Positions 41,327-49,810 of a DNA stretch of 64,000 bases are shown here, piece after piece (positions within the stretch are counted from its first letter, which is position 1; each line of letters begins with the position of its first letter). The notes under the pieces are model-generated. The model worked only from the letters and a program-made list of their open reading frames with translations. It did not search any database and was not told where the DNA came from. This stretch comes from Pseudodesulfovibrio indicus. Its GTDB lineage: Bacteria; Desulfobacterota; Desulfovibrionia; Desulfovibrionales; Desulfovibrionaceae. Made by a program: the position numbers and the translations under genes. The stretch spans positions 1,860,001-1,924,000 of the forward strand of contig NZ_CP014206.1 in assembly GCF_001563225.1 (NCBI RefSeq), written 5' to 3'.

Positions 41327-42076
41327 CTACTTTCCGTCAGGGGCGGTGATCTGTTCTGCCAGCCGGTCGAAGAGCGGCTCCACGAGTTTCCAGCGGGTGT
41401 CCACGGTGTTGTCCACCTTGCCCTCGGCGGCCTCGACCACCACGCCGCCCATCTCGATGCGCTGGTCCGCCTTGACGGTCCAGTACTTGAGGGCGGGGTT
41501 GCGGTCCTGGATGGTGCGTACGAACTCGTCCAGCTCGGCCACCTCCTCCGGGTTGCAGCGGATCTCCAACTGCCGCTGGGCCTCCAGCCGGTCCAGGGCC
41601 TCGGTCATCAGCGCCTGGAGCACCTCGGTGCGTTTATCGTCCAGCTCGACCTTGAGGGTCTTTTTCAGGGCCAGGCGGATGAGCGCGGTGACCTCGTCGC
41701 GGCGGGTCTGGAAAATCTTTCCGCCCTGGGAGCCGATCTGTGCGAGCAGGGCTTCGGCCTTGGCGGAGATGTCCTTGATGTGCTGGTCCACGAACTCCTG
41801 GGCGTCGGCCAGCCCTTGGGAGTAACCCTCGTGGCGGGCGGTGGCGCGCAGCGCCTCGGCCTCCAGTTCGGCCAGCATCTTGATCTCCTTGGCCGCCTCG
41901 CGCGCCTTGTCGCGCACTCGGGCCAGGTACTCCTCGTTGGTGGCCTTGTCCCAGACGAGCTGGCGCTTGCCCTCCAGCTCCTGGATGGTCATTTCGTCCG
42001 GGCCGGGCGTGTTCATGCCCACGACGACCTTTCCGGTCATCTTGGGGCGGTGGGGGCGGGCGCTAGATAAAGACAT
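41327..42076 (-). CDS. fliH: Flagellar assembly protein FliH
   Basis: 249 residues. A short N-terminal segment, a long charged alpha-helical middle (EEYLARVRDKAREAAKEIK, EGYSQGLADAQEF with the GxxxG-like spacing of FliH) and a C-terminal FliH domain (LIRLALKKTLKVE ... CNPEEVAELDEF). It regulates FliI and links it to the C-ring. The start overlaps fliG by 14 bp; the stop lies 2 bp before the fliI ATG. Confidence 0.92.
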   Translation of the reverse strand: MSLSSARPHRPKMTGKVVVGMNTPGPDEMTIQELEGKRQLVWDKATNEEYLARVRDKAREAAKEIKMLAELEAEALRATARHEGYSQGLADAQEFVDQHIKDISAKAEALLAQIGSQGGKIFQTRRDEVTALIRLALKKTLKVELDDKRTEVLQALMTEALDRLEAQRQLEIRCNPEEVAELDEFVRTIQDRNPALKYWTVKADQRIEMGGVVVEAAEGKVDNTVDTRWKLVEPLFDRLAEQITAPDGK

Positions 42077-43061
42077 CGCTGCCGCCTCTGCTGATCACGA
42101 TCTTGCCCTCGTCCTCCAGACGGCGGACGGTCTTGACGATGGACTGCTGCGCGGCCTCGACCTCGCTGAGCTTCTTGGGCGGCATGATCTCCAGGTCTTC
42201 CTTGATCATGGCGGAGGCGCGCTCCGACAGGTTCTTGAAGAACTTCTCGCGCAGGTCCTCGCTCGCACCCTTGAGGGCCACGGTGAGATCCTCGTTGGAG
42301 ACCTCCTTGAGCAGCTCGCGGATGGCGATGTCGTCGATGCCCTTGACGTCCTCGAACACGAACATGAGGTTCCGGATGTCCTCGGCCATCTGGGTGGACT
42401 CTTCCTCGATCTCGGACAGGACCTCTTCCTCGGTGTTGCGATCCACCGCGTTGAGGATCTCGGCCACGGCGTTGACGCCGCCGACCTTCTTGCCTTCCTT
42501 GCCGCCCATGGCGATGAGCTGGCTTTGCAGGACCTTGTCCACTTCCATGAGCATCTCCTCGGCCACGGCCTCCAGCTTGGCCAGTCGCATGAGCACTTCG
42601 GCGCGCACGCCGGCGGGCAGGTTCTGGATCAGTTCGGCGGCCTGGTCGGGATGCAGGTGGCCGAGGATCAGGGCCAGGGTCTGCGGATGTTCGTTCCTGA
42701 GAATCTGCGCCAGGATGCGCGGGGAGACGTTCTCCAGCTCCTGGAACGGCGTGGGGCCGGTGTCCAGGTCCAGGGAGTCCATGATGTACTTGGCGGTCTC
42801 GGCGTCCAGGGACTGGGTCAGCAGCCGCTTGACCTGCTCCGGTCCGCCGACCAGCAGTTCCGCACCGTAGGCCAGGGCCTCGTTGTATTCCTTGAGCACC
42901 TGGAGGACTTCCTCCTTGGGCACGGATTCGGTTTCGAGCATGGCCTTGGAAACGGCGGCGATCTCGTTGCGCTCCATGCGCTTGAACACCTCGCCCGTGA
43001 ACTTCTCGCCCAGGGCGAGGAGCACGATGGCCGTTTTCTGGGGTCCGGAGAAATCTGCCAT
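42063..43061 (-). CDS. fliG: Flagellar motor switch protein FliG
   Basis: 332 residues. SGPQKTAIVLLALGEKF, EHPQTLALILGHL and the C-terminal torque helix region MFVFEDVKGIDDIAIRELLKEV (charged residues for stator contact) identify FliG. It joins the MS ring, the C-ring and the stators. It starts 3 bp after the fliF stop. Confidence 0.97.
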   Translation of the reverse strand: MADFSGPQKTAIVLLALGEKFTGEVFKRMERNEIAAVSKAMLETESVPKEEVLQVLKEYNEALAYGAELLVGGPEQVKRLLTQSLDAETAKYIMDSLDLDTGPTPFQELENVSPRILAQILRNEHPQTLALILGHLHPDQAAELIQNLPAGVRAEVLMRLAKLEAVAEEMLMEVDKVLQSQLIAMGGKEGKKVGGVNAVAEILNAVDRNTEEEVLSEIEEESTQMAEDIRNLMFVFEDVKGIDDIAIRELLKEVSNEDLTVALKGASEDLREKFFKNLSERASAMIKEDLEIMPPKKLSEVEAAQQSIVKTVRRLEDEGKIVISRGGSDVFI

Positions 43062-43064
43062 GGT

Positions 43065-44660
43065 TTAGGCCTCCTGCGTCAGCCAGGTCCGGAGCAGGTG
43101 CACGGCCTGGTCGATGTTTTCGTCGGACAGCTGGATGGCGTGGTTCTTGGCGTTCTCCAGTCGCCTGGAGGCGTCCATGGCCTCTTCGTCCATGTCCTCT
43201 TCTTCCAGGGCGAGCCTCTCGGCACCGGGCAGTCCGGCCATCTCCTCGATCTCCTGCTCGGCGACGCGCGGCCGGATCAGGGCCATGACCACCGGCCGGA
43301 CGACCAGGATGAGGAAGAGGAAGATCAACAGCCCGTTGAGGAACGGCTTGCCCAGACGCTGGGCGTATTCCAGCATGGTCCGCATGAGGGAGTCCGCGTC
43401 GGCCAGCTGCGGCTCGCCGAAGGAGATGTTGGACACCTCGATGGTGTCGCCGCGCGCCTCGTCGAACCCGACCGCGTTGGCGATCAGGGTGCGGATGCGC
43501 GCCAGCTCCTCGGCCGAGCGGGGTACGTAGACCATCTCGCCGGTATCCGCGTTCTCTTCCCACGTCCCGTCCACGATAACCGCAACGGTCAGCCTTTTCA
43601 AATCCCCAACCGGGGTGACGATGGATTCTTCCTGCTTGTTGATTTCGAAGTTGGTGGTCCGGGACTCGCGGGTGGAGTCCTGGGTGGTCCGGGTGCCGGT
43701 GAAGCCGTCGCCCCGGAAGTTGGCGTCGGGCTCGCCGCCAGCCAGGTTCGCGGCCCCGGCGGTGGATTCCTCGTTGCGGGTCTCGGAGCGGACGACTGCG
43801 CCGTCGGGATCGTAAATTTCCTTGCGCACGGTGCGCTGGCTGAAGTCGAGGTCCGTGTTCACGCGGGCGATGACCTTCTCCGGCCCGACCGCGGGTCCGA
43901 GCAGTTCGAGGATGCGGCGCTGGAGCTTGGCCTCCACCTCGGCCTTGTAGAGCAGCTGGGCGTTGGACATGGCCAGGCCGTTGCTCTCGTTCTCCGGGGT
44001 GTAGAGCGGGCGGCCCTTCATGTCCGTGACGGTGATGTTCTTGGGCTCCAGCCCTTCCACGGCCATGGACACCAGGTTGACGATGCCCTGGGTCTCTTCG
44101 TGGCCCAGCTTGCCGTCACTCTTGAGCTGCAGGACGATGGACGCCGAAGGCGCGATCTGGTCCTCGATGAACAGGGATTTCTGGGGGATGACCAGATGGA
44201 CCCTGGCCTTCTCGACCATGGGAAATTCGGTGATGGTACGGGCCAGTTCGCCCTGCAGGGCGCGCTGGTAGTTGACGTGCTGGACGAAGTCGGTCTGGCC
44301 GATCTGGACCTCGTCGAAGATCTCGAAGCCGATGCCCTGGCCATGGAGGTTGCCCTCGCCGGCCACCTGGAGGCGCAGTTCGTAGACCCGGTCGGCCGGG
44401 ACCTTGATGGTGCGGCCGTTATCCTCCAGCTGGTAGGGTTCCTTGGCGGCCTGCAGCATGGACACGATCCTGGATGCGTCCTCGGGATAGAGATTGGTCA
44501 TCAGAACCCGGTAGTCCGGCTTGTTCATCCAGTAGATCATGAGCGCGAAGGACACGACCACGGCGGCGGCAAGGCCGCTGATGAGGATGCGCTGGGACAT
44601 GGTGCGGTCGGACCAGAACCCTTGTGCCTTGGACCAGTATTCGGCGACGAACGGAGGCAT
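43065..44660 (-). CDS. fliF: Flagellar MS-ring protein FliF
   Basis: 531 residues. TM1 (about 25-45) and TM2 (about 435-455) flank the periplasmic ring-building motifs, including YRVLMTNLYPEDASRIV and KARVHLVIPQKSLF, and the FliF_C region with IVTPVGDLKRLTVAVIVDG. The C-terminal cytoplasmic tail binds FliG. It anchors the flagellar basal body in the inner membrane. Confidence 0.96.
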   Translation of the reverse strand: MPPFVAEYWSKAQGFWSDRTMSQRILISGLAAAVVVSFALMIYWMNKPDYRVLMTNLYPEDASRIVSMLQAAKEPYQLEDNGRTIKVPADRVYELRLQVAGEGNLHGQGIGFEIFDEVQIGQTDFVQHVNYQRALQGELARTITEFPMVEKARVHLVIPQKSLFIEDQIAPSASIVLQLKSDGKLGHEETQGIVNLVSMAVEGLEPKNITVTDMKGRPLYTPENESNGLAMSNAQLLYKAEVEAKLQRRILELLGPAVGPEKVIARVNTDLDFSQRTVRKEIYDPDGAVVRSETRNEESTAGAANLAGGEPDANFRGDGFTGTRTTQDSTRESRTTNFEINKQEESIVTPVGDLKRLTVAVIVDGTWEENADTGEMVYVPRSAEELARIRTLIANAVGFDEARGDTIEVSNISFGEPQLADADSLMRTMLEYAQRLGKPFLNGLLIFLFLILVVRPVVMALIRPRVAEQEIEEMAGLPGAERLALEEEDMDEEAMDASRRLENAKNHAIQLSDENIDQAVHLLRTWLTQEA

Positions 44661-44709
44661 GTGCTTCTCCCGCAGCTAGTGCGTTGGATGGTTTGGGTTG
44701 CGAATGCCG

Positions 44710-45039
44710 CTAGAACGGCATCTGCATGAGTTCCTTGTAAGAGGCCATGACCTTGCTGCGGACGGCCCCGGTGAGCTGCATGGCCATTCCGGCCTTCTGC
44801 ATGGAGATCATCAGTTCGTGGACGTTCTGGCTCTTGCCCGAGGCGAACTCGTCGATCATGACGCTCTTCTCGGTCTGGAGATCGTTGACGCTCTTGAGCG
44901 ATTCCGTGAGGGTCTCGTTGAAGCCCTTGACGGGTTCCGGGGCCTTCTTGAGGCTCTCGGTGACTCGGGATTCCACGGACCGGCGGCGCAGGTCCATGGC
45001 ACTCTGGTAGGCATTGATGGCGACGCTTTTGACGACCAT
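44710..45039 (-). CDS. fliE: Flagellar hook-basal body protein FliE
   Basis: 109 residues. The C-terminal VHELMISMQKAGMAMQLTGAVRSKVMASYKELM block is the FliE signature; the first half is helical and polar. FliE joins the MS ring to the rod. It lies 20 bp after flgC and 49 bp before fliF. Confidence 0.95.
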   Translation of the reverse strand: MVVKSVAINAYQSAMDLRRRSVESRVTESLKKAPEPVKGFNETLTESLKSVNDLQTEKSVMIDEFASGKSQNVHELMISMQKAGMAMQLTGAVRSKVMASYKELMQMPF

Positions 45040-45059
45040 TTCCTTTTCTCCTTCAGCTG

Positions 45060-45500
45060 TTAGCCTTGACCGATCATCAGGGCTTTCTGGAACATGCGCT
45101 TGGCCGACTCGATGGTCTGGACGTTGGCTTCGTAGCCGCGCATGGCCTGCATCATGTTGGTCATTTCCTCGACGACGTTGATGTCGGGGTAGGTGACGTA
45201 GCCCTGGTCGTTGGCGTCCGGGTGGTTGGGGTCGTAGACCGTCTTGAACGGCCGGCGGTCCGCGGTCACGCCCAACACCTTGACGCCCTCCAGGTTGCGG
45301 TTGAGCTGGTCGTGCATGGCCTGGTCAAAGGGCGAGTAGACCGGCGTGGCTTCGAACGATACCGACTTGCGCTGATACGGGCCGCCATCCGCCGTTTTGG
45401 TGGTCTGGATGTTGGCCATGTTCATTGAAATGACGTTCAGCTGCGCGCGCTGGGCAGAGAGCCCGGAGGCGCTGATGTCCATGGCTGTCATAAAGTCCAT
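45060..45500 (-). CDS. flgC: Flagellar proximal rod protein FlgC
   Basis: 146 residues. ALDISASGLSAQRAQLNVISMNMANIQTT-type N-terminus (here MDISASGLSAQRAQLNVIS) and the C-terminal GYVTYPDINVVEEMTNMM ... YEANVQTIESAKRMF block are characteristic. It is exported by the flagellar type III apparatus. It begins immediately after the flgB stop. Confidence 0.97.
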   Translation of the reverse strand: MDFMTAMDISASGLSAQRAQLNVISMNMANIQTTKTADGGPYQRKSVSFEATPVYSPFDQAMHDQLNRNLEGVKVLGVTADRRPFKTVYDPNHPDANDQGYVTYPDINVVEEMTNMMQAMRGYEANVQTIESAKRMFQKALMIGQG

Positions 45501-45911
45501 TTACTTGCTCCCTTCGCTGATGACCCGGCTCATTCCGTCGAAGTTCTTTTTGATGACCTGGGTCAGCGCGTTGTACATCATGGTGTTCTTGGCGCTGTTG
45601 GTGATCTCGGTTTCCAGGTTGACGTGGTCCTGGCCGTAGACTTCGCGGGCGGTGAAATTGTCGAACGCCTCTCCCTTGAATCCCGCCGCCGAAAAAGTGG
45701 AGGGCAGGTGCGCCCCCTGGGTGCGGGTCATCTTGCCCAGGGAGTTCTGGTTCAGGGCGTCCTGGAGTTTTTCCTCGAATTCGAGGCGGCGGGCCTTGTA
45801 GCCCGGCGTGTTCACGTTGGCGATGTTGCCCGTGACGATATTTTGACGTTGCAGACGCAGGTCCAGGACCTTCTCCGTCAACTGGATCTGGTGCGAAAAA
45901 AGCTTGCTCAT
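45501..45911 (-). CDS. flgB: Flagellar proximal rod protein FlgB
   Basis: 136 residues. LRLQRQNIVTGNIANVNTPGYKAR is the conserved rod/hook N-terminal motif and VNLETEITNSAKNTMMYNAL the C-terminal one. ATG 45911 is chosen because AGGAGG lies 8 nt before it; an earlier in-frame ATG at 45929 precedes that box. It is the first gene of the basal-body operon, downstream of a sigma-54-type promoter. Confidence 0.95.
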   Translation of the reverse strand: MSKLFSHQIQLTEKVLDLRLQRQNIVTGNIANVNTPGYKARRLEFEEKLQDALNQNSLGKMTRTQGAHLPSTFSAAGFKGEAFDNFTAREVYGQDHVNLETEITNSAKNTMMYNALTQVIKKNFDGMSRVISEGSK

Positions 45912-45989
45912 GCCTTGATCCTCCTGCATTCGCTGCGTTGTTGCTTGTTGTCCGGGGGCATGATTTTCCGCCGGTGTCGCAGGGGGTTT

Positions 45990-46006
45990 AGCAACTCCTG
46001 TTCCAA
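45990..46006 (-). promoter_or_regulatory. Sigma-54-type promoter for the flgB operon
   Basis: On the - strand the bases read TTGGAAC-N5-TTGCT, with GG (46004-46003) and GC (45992-45991) separated by exactly 10 nt as required for RpoN. One base of the -24 box differs from TGGCAC. The flgB ATG lies about 65 nt beyond the expected start point. Confidence 0.7.
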
Positions 46007-46173
46007 TTGAATACTCCGCTGAAATATTTGGTTTTTTGTTAAAACGTCCGTCCCCGGCGTCAGAGTCCGGACCGAGACGGTCGGGGATGGCCCGTATGGA
46101 TTTCGCGTCCCGGTATCCGTCGGAAGGGGTAGATTATTCCTCTTTTGCCATCCCACCCTCGAGCGGGTGGGTT

Positions 46174-46202
46174 TTGCCGTGACCCGTTGGTTGCGCTATA
46201 AT
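46174..46202 (+). promoter_or_regulatory. Sigma-70-like promoter
   Basis: TTGCCG (46174-46179) and TATAAT (46197-46202) have a 17-bp spacer, pointing toward the TPR gene and upstream of the sigma-54 site. Confidence 0.5.
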
Positions 46203-46266
46203 TACTTGATTTTTAAACGGATACGTTGATAATACGAGTCTCTCGCCGTTTAAGCGAACAATGGTT

Positions 46267-46283
46267 TGGCACATTGATTGCTT
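46267..46283 (+). promoter_or_regulatory. Sigma-54 promoter for the TPR gene
   Basis: TGGCAC-N5-TTGCTT (46267-46283) matches the RpoN -24/-12 consensus almost perfectly, with GG and GC 10 nt apart. The transcript would start near 46295, about 65 nt ahead of the TPR ATG. Confidence 0.85.
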
Positions 46284-46361
46284 AGTCTGTTTCGGCCGAG
46301 ACCGGCCCAGGAGAATTTTTTCAGCCCGTCACTTCGGGCAAAGGAGAAATGGAGGGGAATT

Positions 46362-46925
46362 ATGAGTGGTCATCTGGATTACGAAATCAACAAGGAACTC
46401 GGGGAATGCTACCTGTTCATGGGTGAGCTGGACAAGGCCGAGGAGTACTACAAGAAAGCAGTCAGCTCCAACGGCGTCCACCCCGATCCGTATCTTGGTC
46501 TTGCCACCGTCGCCATTCAGCGCGGCGCCCTGGCTGATGCCGAGGTCATGTACAAGAAGGCCCACAATATCGCGCCTTCCGACAAGAGTCTTTCCGGGAT
46601 CGCGCTCATCCGGATGGAGAACGGTGAAAAGGAGGAAGCCTATTCCCTGTTTACCGAAGCCATCCAGTTGAATCCCGAAAACATGGTCGCCCTGTTCAGC
46701 CTGATCCGGCTCGGCCATGAACTGGAACGCATCGGCGAAATCATTCCGCATCTCGAGAGCTATCTCGAAATCGACCCGGCCAAGCATGAAGTGCGCTACT
46801 CCCTGGCCGGTTGTCTCGCCTGCACCGGGCAGAAGGAAGCCGCCGAGGCCCAGCTCGAGAAGATTCTCGAGACGGACCCCGATAACGCGGCCGCCAAGGA
46901 AATGCTCGAGCAGTTCCGGTCCTGA
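46362..46925 (+). CDS. TPR protein under sigma-54-type control
   Basis: 187 residues composed of TPR units: LGECYLFMGELDKAEEYYKKA, then PYLGLATVAIQRGALADAEVMYKKA, and several more to the C-terminus. There is no signal peptide or membrane span. GGAGGGG lies before ATG 46362. Its divergent position to flgB and the RpoN-type promoter suggest a role with flagella or another RpoN regulon; this is inference. A 9-bp stem without a T run follows the stop. Confidence 0.88.
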   Translation: MSGHLDYEINKELGECYLFMGELDKAEEYYKKAVSSNGVHPDPYLGLATVAIQRGALADAEVMYKKAHNIAPSDKSLSGIALIRMENGEKEEAYSLFTEAIQLNPENMVALFSLIRLGHELERIGEIIPHLESYLEIDPAKHEVRYSLAGCLACTGQKEAAEAQLEKILETDPDNAAAKEMLEQFRS

Positions 46926-47265
46926 ACCACGGTCTCCCCTCCCCGTTGGTTTCCCGCCTCGCGGCTTTGCGTGGCGGGGCGGGAAATCAGCCTTTGGAAG
47001 GGTGGTCCGAAACGTGCGCCCCAGGCGGCTGAACCCACGCGGAAACCGCGCGGGGGCTGTGCCGTTGTCGTGCCTCGGGTTTTTGCCTCCCTCCGCCGTC
47101 CGCCCCGAAACGGAACGCAACTCCCCCAAGATGCACTCTTTGTGCGGGGCTGTGGAAAAGTCGGCCCGAAATCGCCCGTTGTCCGGCGAAAAACGGTGGT
47201 TTCCGCGCCTTGCGTTCCGGCTCCAAATCTGGCAATGCCTCTCGAAACACTTAGAGAGGTCTGTA
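46926..47265 (+). other. 340-bp gap between the TPR gene and the purH half-gene
   Basis: Near the left end TTTCCCGCC (46951-46959) pairs with GGCGGGAAA (46979-46987), a possible weak terminator or stability hairpin without a U-tract. The rest has no recognisable gene or known riboswitch. The right end carries GAGAGG as the ribosome site of the next gene. Confidence 0.5.
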
Positions 47266-47862
47266 ATGAACCTGTTGCCTGTAAAGCGAGCCATTCTTTC
47301 CGTAACCGATAAAACCGGCCTGGCCGAGTTCGGCAAGTTCCTGGTGGACCAGGGGTGCGAGTTGGTCTCCACCGGCGGCACCAAGAAGATGCTGCAGGAG
47401 GCCGGGCTGCCCGTCACCTCGGTTTCCGACGTCACGGATTTTCCGGAGATCCTGGGCGGCCGGGTCAAGACCCTGCACCCGCACATCCACGGCGGCATCC
47501 TGGCCGACAAGGACGACGAAGCGCACATGGAGACCCTGCGCGACTTCGGCATCGAGCCCTTTGACCTGATCTGCGTCAATCTCTACAACTTCGCCGACGC
47601 CGTGGCCAAGGGGCTGGACCTGAAGGCCGCGGTCGAGCAGATCGACATCGGCGGCCCGACCATGCTCCGCGCCACGGCCAAGAATTTCCACTCCATCTGC
47701 GTGGTCCCCGATCCCCAGTACTACGCCACGGTGCAGAAGGAGATCGAGGAGCACGGCGGCCTGACGCTGGAATTCCGCAAGGAGATGGCCACTCTGACCT
47801 TCCGGCTGACCAGCGAGTACGACGCCATGATCACCAAGTACCTCAGCGAGAACGACGCCTAG
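47266..47862 (+). CDS. IMP cyclohydrolase (N-terminal half of PurH as a separate protein)
   Basis: 198 residues covering only the MGS-like domain of bifunctional PurH: SVTDKTGLAEFGKFL at the start, GGRVKTLHPHIHGGILA in the active site and IDIGGPTMLRATAKNF near the end. It closes FAICAR to IMP, the last step of purine synthesis. The frame ends cleanly after the domain; the AICAR transformylase half is encoded at 54849-56123 on the other strand. The ATG at 47266 has GAGAGG upstream. Confidence 0.95.
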   Translation: MNLLPVKRAILSVTDKTGLAEFGKFLVDQGCELVSTGGTKKMLQEAGLPVTSVSDVTDFPEILGGRVKTLHPHIHGGILADKDDEAHMETLRDFGIEPFDLICVNLYNFADAVAKGLDLKAAVEQIDIGGPTMLRATAKNFHSICVVPDPQYYATVQKEIEEHGGLTLEFRKEMATLTFRLTSEYDAMITKYLSENDA

Positions 47863-47888
47863 GGTGCACGCATGCGGCTTCCGACAGC

Positions 47889-47984
47889 GGGCCGTCTGCA
47901 CATGTTTCGGGCACGGTCCAATCCTCACCGCAGCGCTGCTGCGCCTCCGGTTGGACCGCACCCGAGAAAATGCACAGCCGACCC
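47889..47984. repeat. Long imperfect hairpin downstream of the IMP cyclohydrolase gene
   Basis: Left arm 47889-47921 and right arm 47951-47984 are complementary over about 33 bp with a few mismatches; the inner GGTCCAA/TTGGACC is perfect. The loop contains a smaller GC palindrome (AGCGCT). There is no T run, so this is a structured or REP-like element rather than a standard terminator. Confidence 0.65.
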
Positions 47985-48112
47985 ACTCTCGAAAGCCTTA
48001 CGGCCGAATTGAAGAAAGACATTCATCGTATTGATGGATGAATGCGCCCGATCAGGGATCGGAAATCGCCCCGAGGCAAAGAATCGTGGTGATTTCCGGT
48101 CCCTGATCGAGT

Positions 48113-49810
48113 ATGGATGGGCCGAGCATCGGTCCCATGGCCGAATCGAATTTACCCAGGAGACGCATCATAGCCCAGAAGCCCAAGGGCAACCTGCAAG
48201 GGTTGAAGCCCAACCAGATAAAGAGACTTTCCCGCCTGTACCAGAGGCAGTTCCCCACCGACGACTGCTATACCCTGGAGCAGGCCCGCGAACTGGCCGA
48301 AATTTCCGCCGACACGGGCCGCCAGCTGGCCCTGCTCATCGACCGCCAGGGCAAGGTTTCCATGGTCCTGGTGGGCGACAACCGCTCCATCTACATCCCG
48401 GAGCTGCCCCGGGCGCGCATGGCCTCGGGCCGGTTGCGCGGCCTGCGGCTGCTGCACACCCACCTGGCCGCCGAGAGCCTGAGCCAGGAGGACCTCATGG
48501 ACATGGTCTTCCTGCGGCTTGATTCCGTGGCCGCGCTGACCGTGCGCGAGGGGTTCCCGGAGACCGTGGAGGCGGCCCACCTGCTGCCCCCCAATCCGGA
48601 GGACAAGAGCTACGAGGTCCTGGAGCCCGTGCGCTGGGACCGGTTTTCCCACGACCTGGGGGCCATCACCGCCGCCCTGGAGGACGAGTTCGGCAGGCAG
48701 GAGGACGGGAAGGGCACCGGCTCGGACGAGGACCGCGCGCTGCTGGTCAGCGTGGACGACACCCCGCGCCCGGTGCAGGAGCTTTCCCTGGCCGAGCTGG
48801 CCGAGCTGGCGGACACCGCCGGGCTAACCGCCGCCGGGACCATGATCCAGCGGGTGCGCAAGCAGAATCCCAAGTTCATCCTGGGCAAGGGCAAGCTGGC
48901 CGAGCTGGAGGTCCGGGCGCTCCAGGCCAACGCCTCGATCATCGTCTTCGACCAGGAGCTGTCGCCCACCCAGATCCGCAACCTGGCCGAGATCACCGAG
49001 CGCAAGATCATCGACCGCACCCAGCTCATCCTGGACATCTTCGCCCAGCATGCCACCAGCAAGTCGGGCAAGCTCCAGGTGGAGATGGCCCAGCTCAAGT
49101 ACACCCTGCCCCGGCTGGTCGGAAAGAACCGGGCCATGTCCCGGCTCATGGGCGGCATCGGCGGGCGCGGTCCCGGCGAGACCAAGCTGGAGATCGACCG
49201 CCGCCGGGCCAACGACCGGCTGACCCGCCTCAAGTCGGAGCTGGACCAGGTCCGCAAGCACCGCACCCAGACCCGCGAGCGGCGCGCCAAGGCCGGGCTG
49301 CCCGTGGTCTCCCTGGTGGGCTACACCAACGCGGGCAAGTCCACGCTGCTCAACACCCTGACACAATCCAAGGTCCTGGCCGAGGACAAGCTCTTCGCCA
49401 CCCTGGACCCCACCAGCCGCCGCATCCGGTTCCCGGAGGAGCGCGAGGTGGTCCTGACCGACACGGTCGGCTTCATCCGCAGGCTGCCCCCGGACCTCAA
49501 GGAGGCGTTCCGCGCCACCCTGGAGGAGCTGGACTCGGCGGACCTGCTGGTCCTGGTCTGCGACGCCTCCCACCCGGAGGTGGAGGAGCAGGTGGAGGCG
49601 GTCCGCGCCATCCTCGACGAGATGGAGCTGGCGGACATCCCGTCCATCCTGGTCCTGAACAAGTGGGACAAGCTGGACGAGGAGGGGCGCGAGGCCATGC
49701 GCAACGTCTACCCCGAAGGCATCCCGGCCGTGGCCGTGGACCGACCGACCCTCGAGCCGGTGGTCCAGGCCATCCTGACCAATCTCCCGTGGGAGAAGCA
49801 GGTTCCTTAA
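48113..49810 (+). CDS. hflX: HflX-family GTPase with long N-terminal domain
   Basis: Up to 565 residues. The C-terminal ~360 are HflX: a glycine-rich domain (GTMIQRVRKQNPKFILGKGK, SRLMGGIGGRGPGETKLE) and a GTPase with G1 GYTNAGKST, G3 DTVGF and G4 NKWD. HflX splits stalled ribosomes. The first ~200 residues form another domain also seen in clostridial HflX, with HTHLAAESLSQED resembling the HxH...S..D core of JAMM/MPN folds. The start is uncertain: ATG 48113 and 48137 lack ribosome sites, whereas AGGAG (48158-48162) lies 7 nt before an in-frame ATA at 48170. The end overlaps the next, convergent gene by 4 bp. Confidence 0.92.
   Translation: MDGPSIGPMAESNLPRRRIIAQKPKGNLQGLKPNQIKRLSRLYQRQFPTDDCYTLEQARELAEISADTGRQLALLIDRQGKVSMVLVGDNRSIYIPELPRARMASGRLRGLRLLHTHLAAESLSQEDLMDMVFLRLDSVAALTVREGFPETVEAAHLLPPNPEDKSYEVLEPVRWDRFSHDLGAITAALEDEFGRQEDGKGTGSDEDRALLVSVDDTPRPVQELSLAELAELADTAGLTAAGTMIQRVRKQNPKFILGKGKLAELEVRALQANASIIVFDQELSPTQIRNLAEITERKIIDRTQLILDIFAQHATSKSGKLQVEMAQLKYTLPRLVGKNRAMSRLMGGIGGRGPGETKLEIDRRRANDRLTRLKSELDQVRKHRTQTRERRAKAGLPVVSLVGYTNAGKSTLLNTLTQSKVLAEDKLFATLDPTSRRIRFPEEREVVLTDTVGFIRRLPPDLKEAFRATLEELDSADLLVLVCDASHPEVEEQVEAVRAILDEMELADIPSILVLNKWDKLDEEGREAMRNVYPEGIPAVAVDRPTLEPVVQAILTNLPWEKQVP

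Larger units (their letters stand above)
45912..46361. other. 450-bp divergent regulatory region between flgB and a TPR gene
   Basis: No convincing gene is present. The region holds a sigma-54-like site facing flgB, a 7-bp hairpin (CCCACCC 46152-46158 / GGGTGGG 46165-46171), a sigma-70-like site and a sigma-54 site facing the TPR gene. Its right half is AT-rich. Confidence 0.75.

Noticed and set aside
45908..46156. Possible 82-residue gene upstream of flgB on the - strand
   Set aside because: No ribosome site or recognisable motif; it runs through the sigma-54 promoter and overlaps the flgB start.
46152..46171. CCCACCC/GGGTGGG hairpin as a terminator
   Set aside because: No gene ends before it in the + direction and only four T follow; it is kept as a note within the regulatory region.
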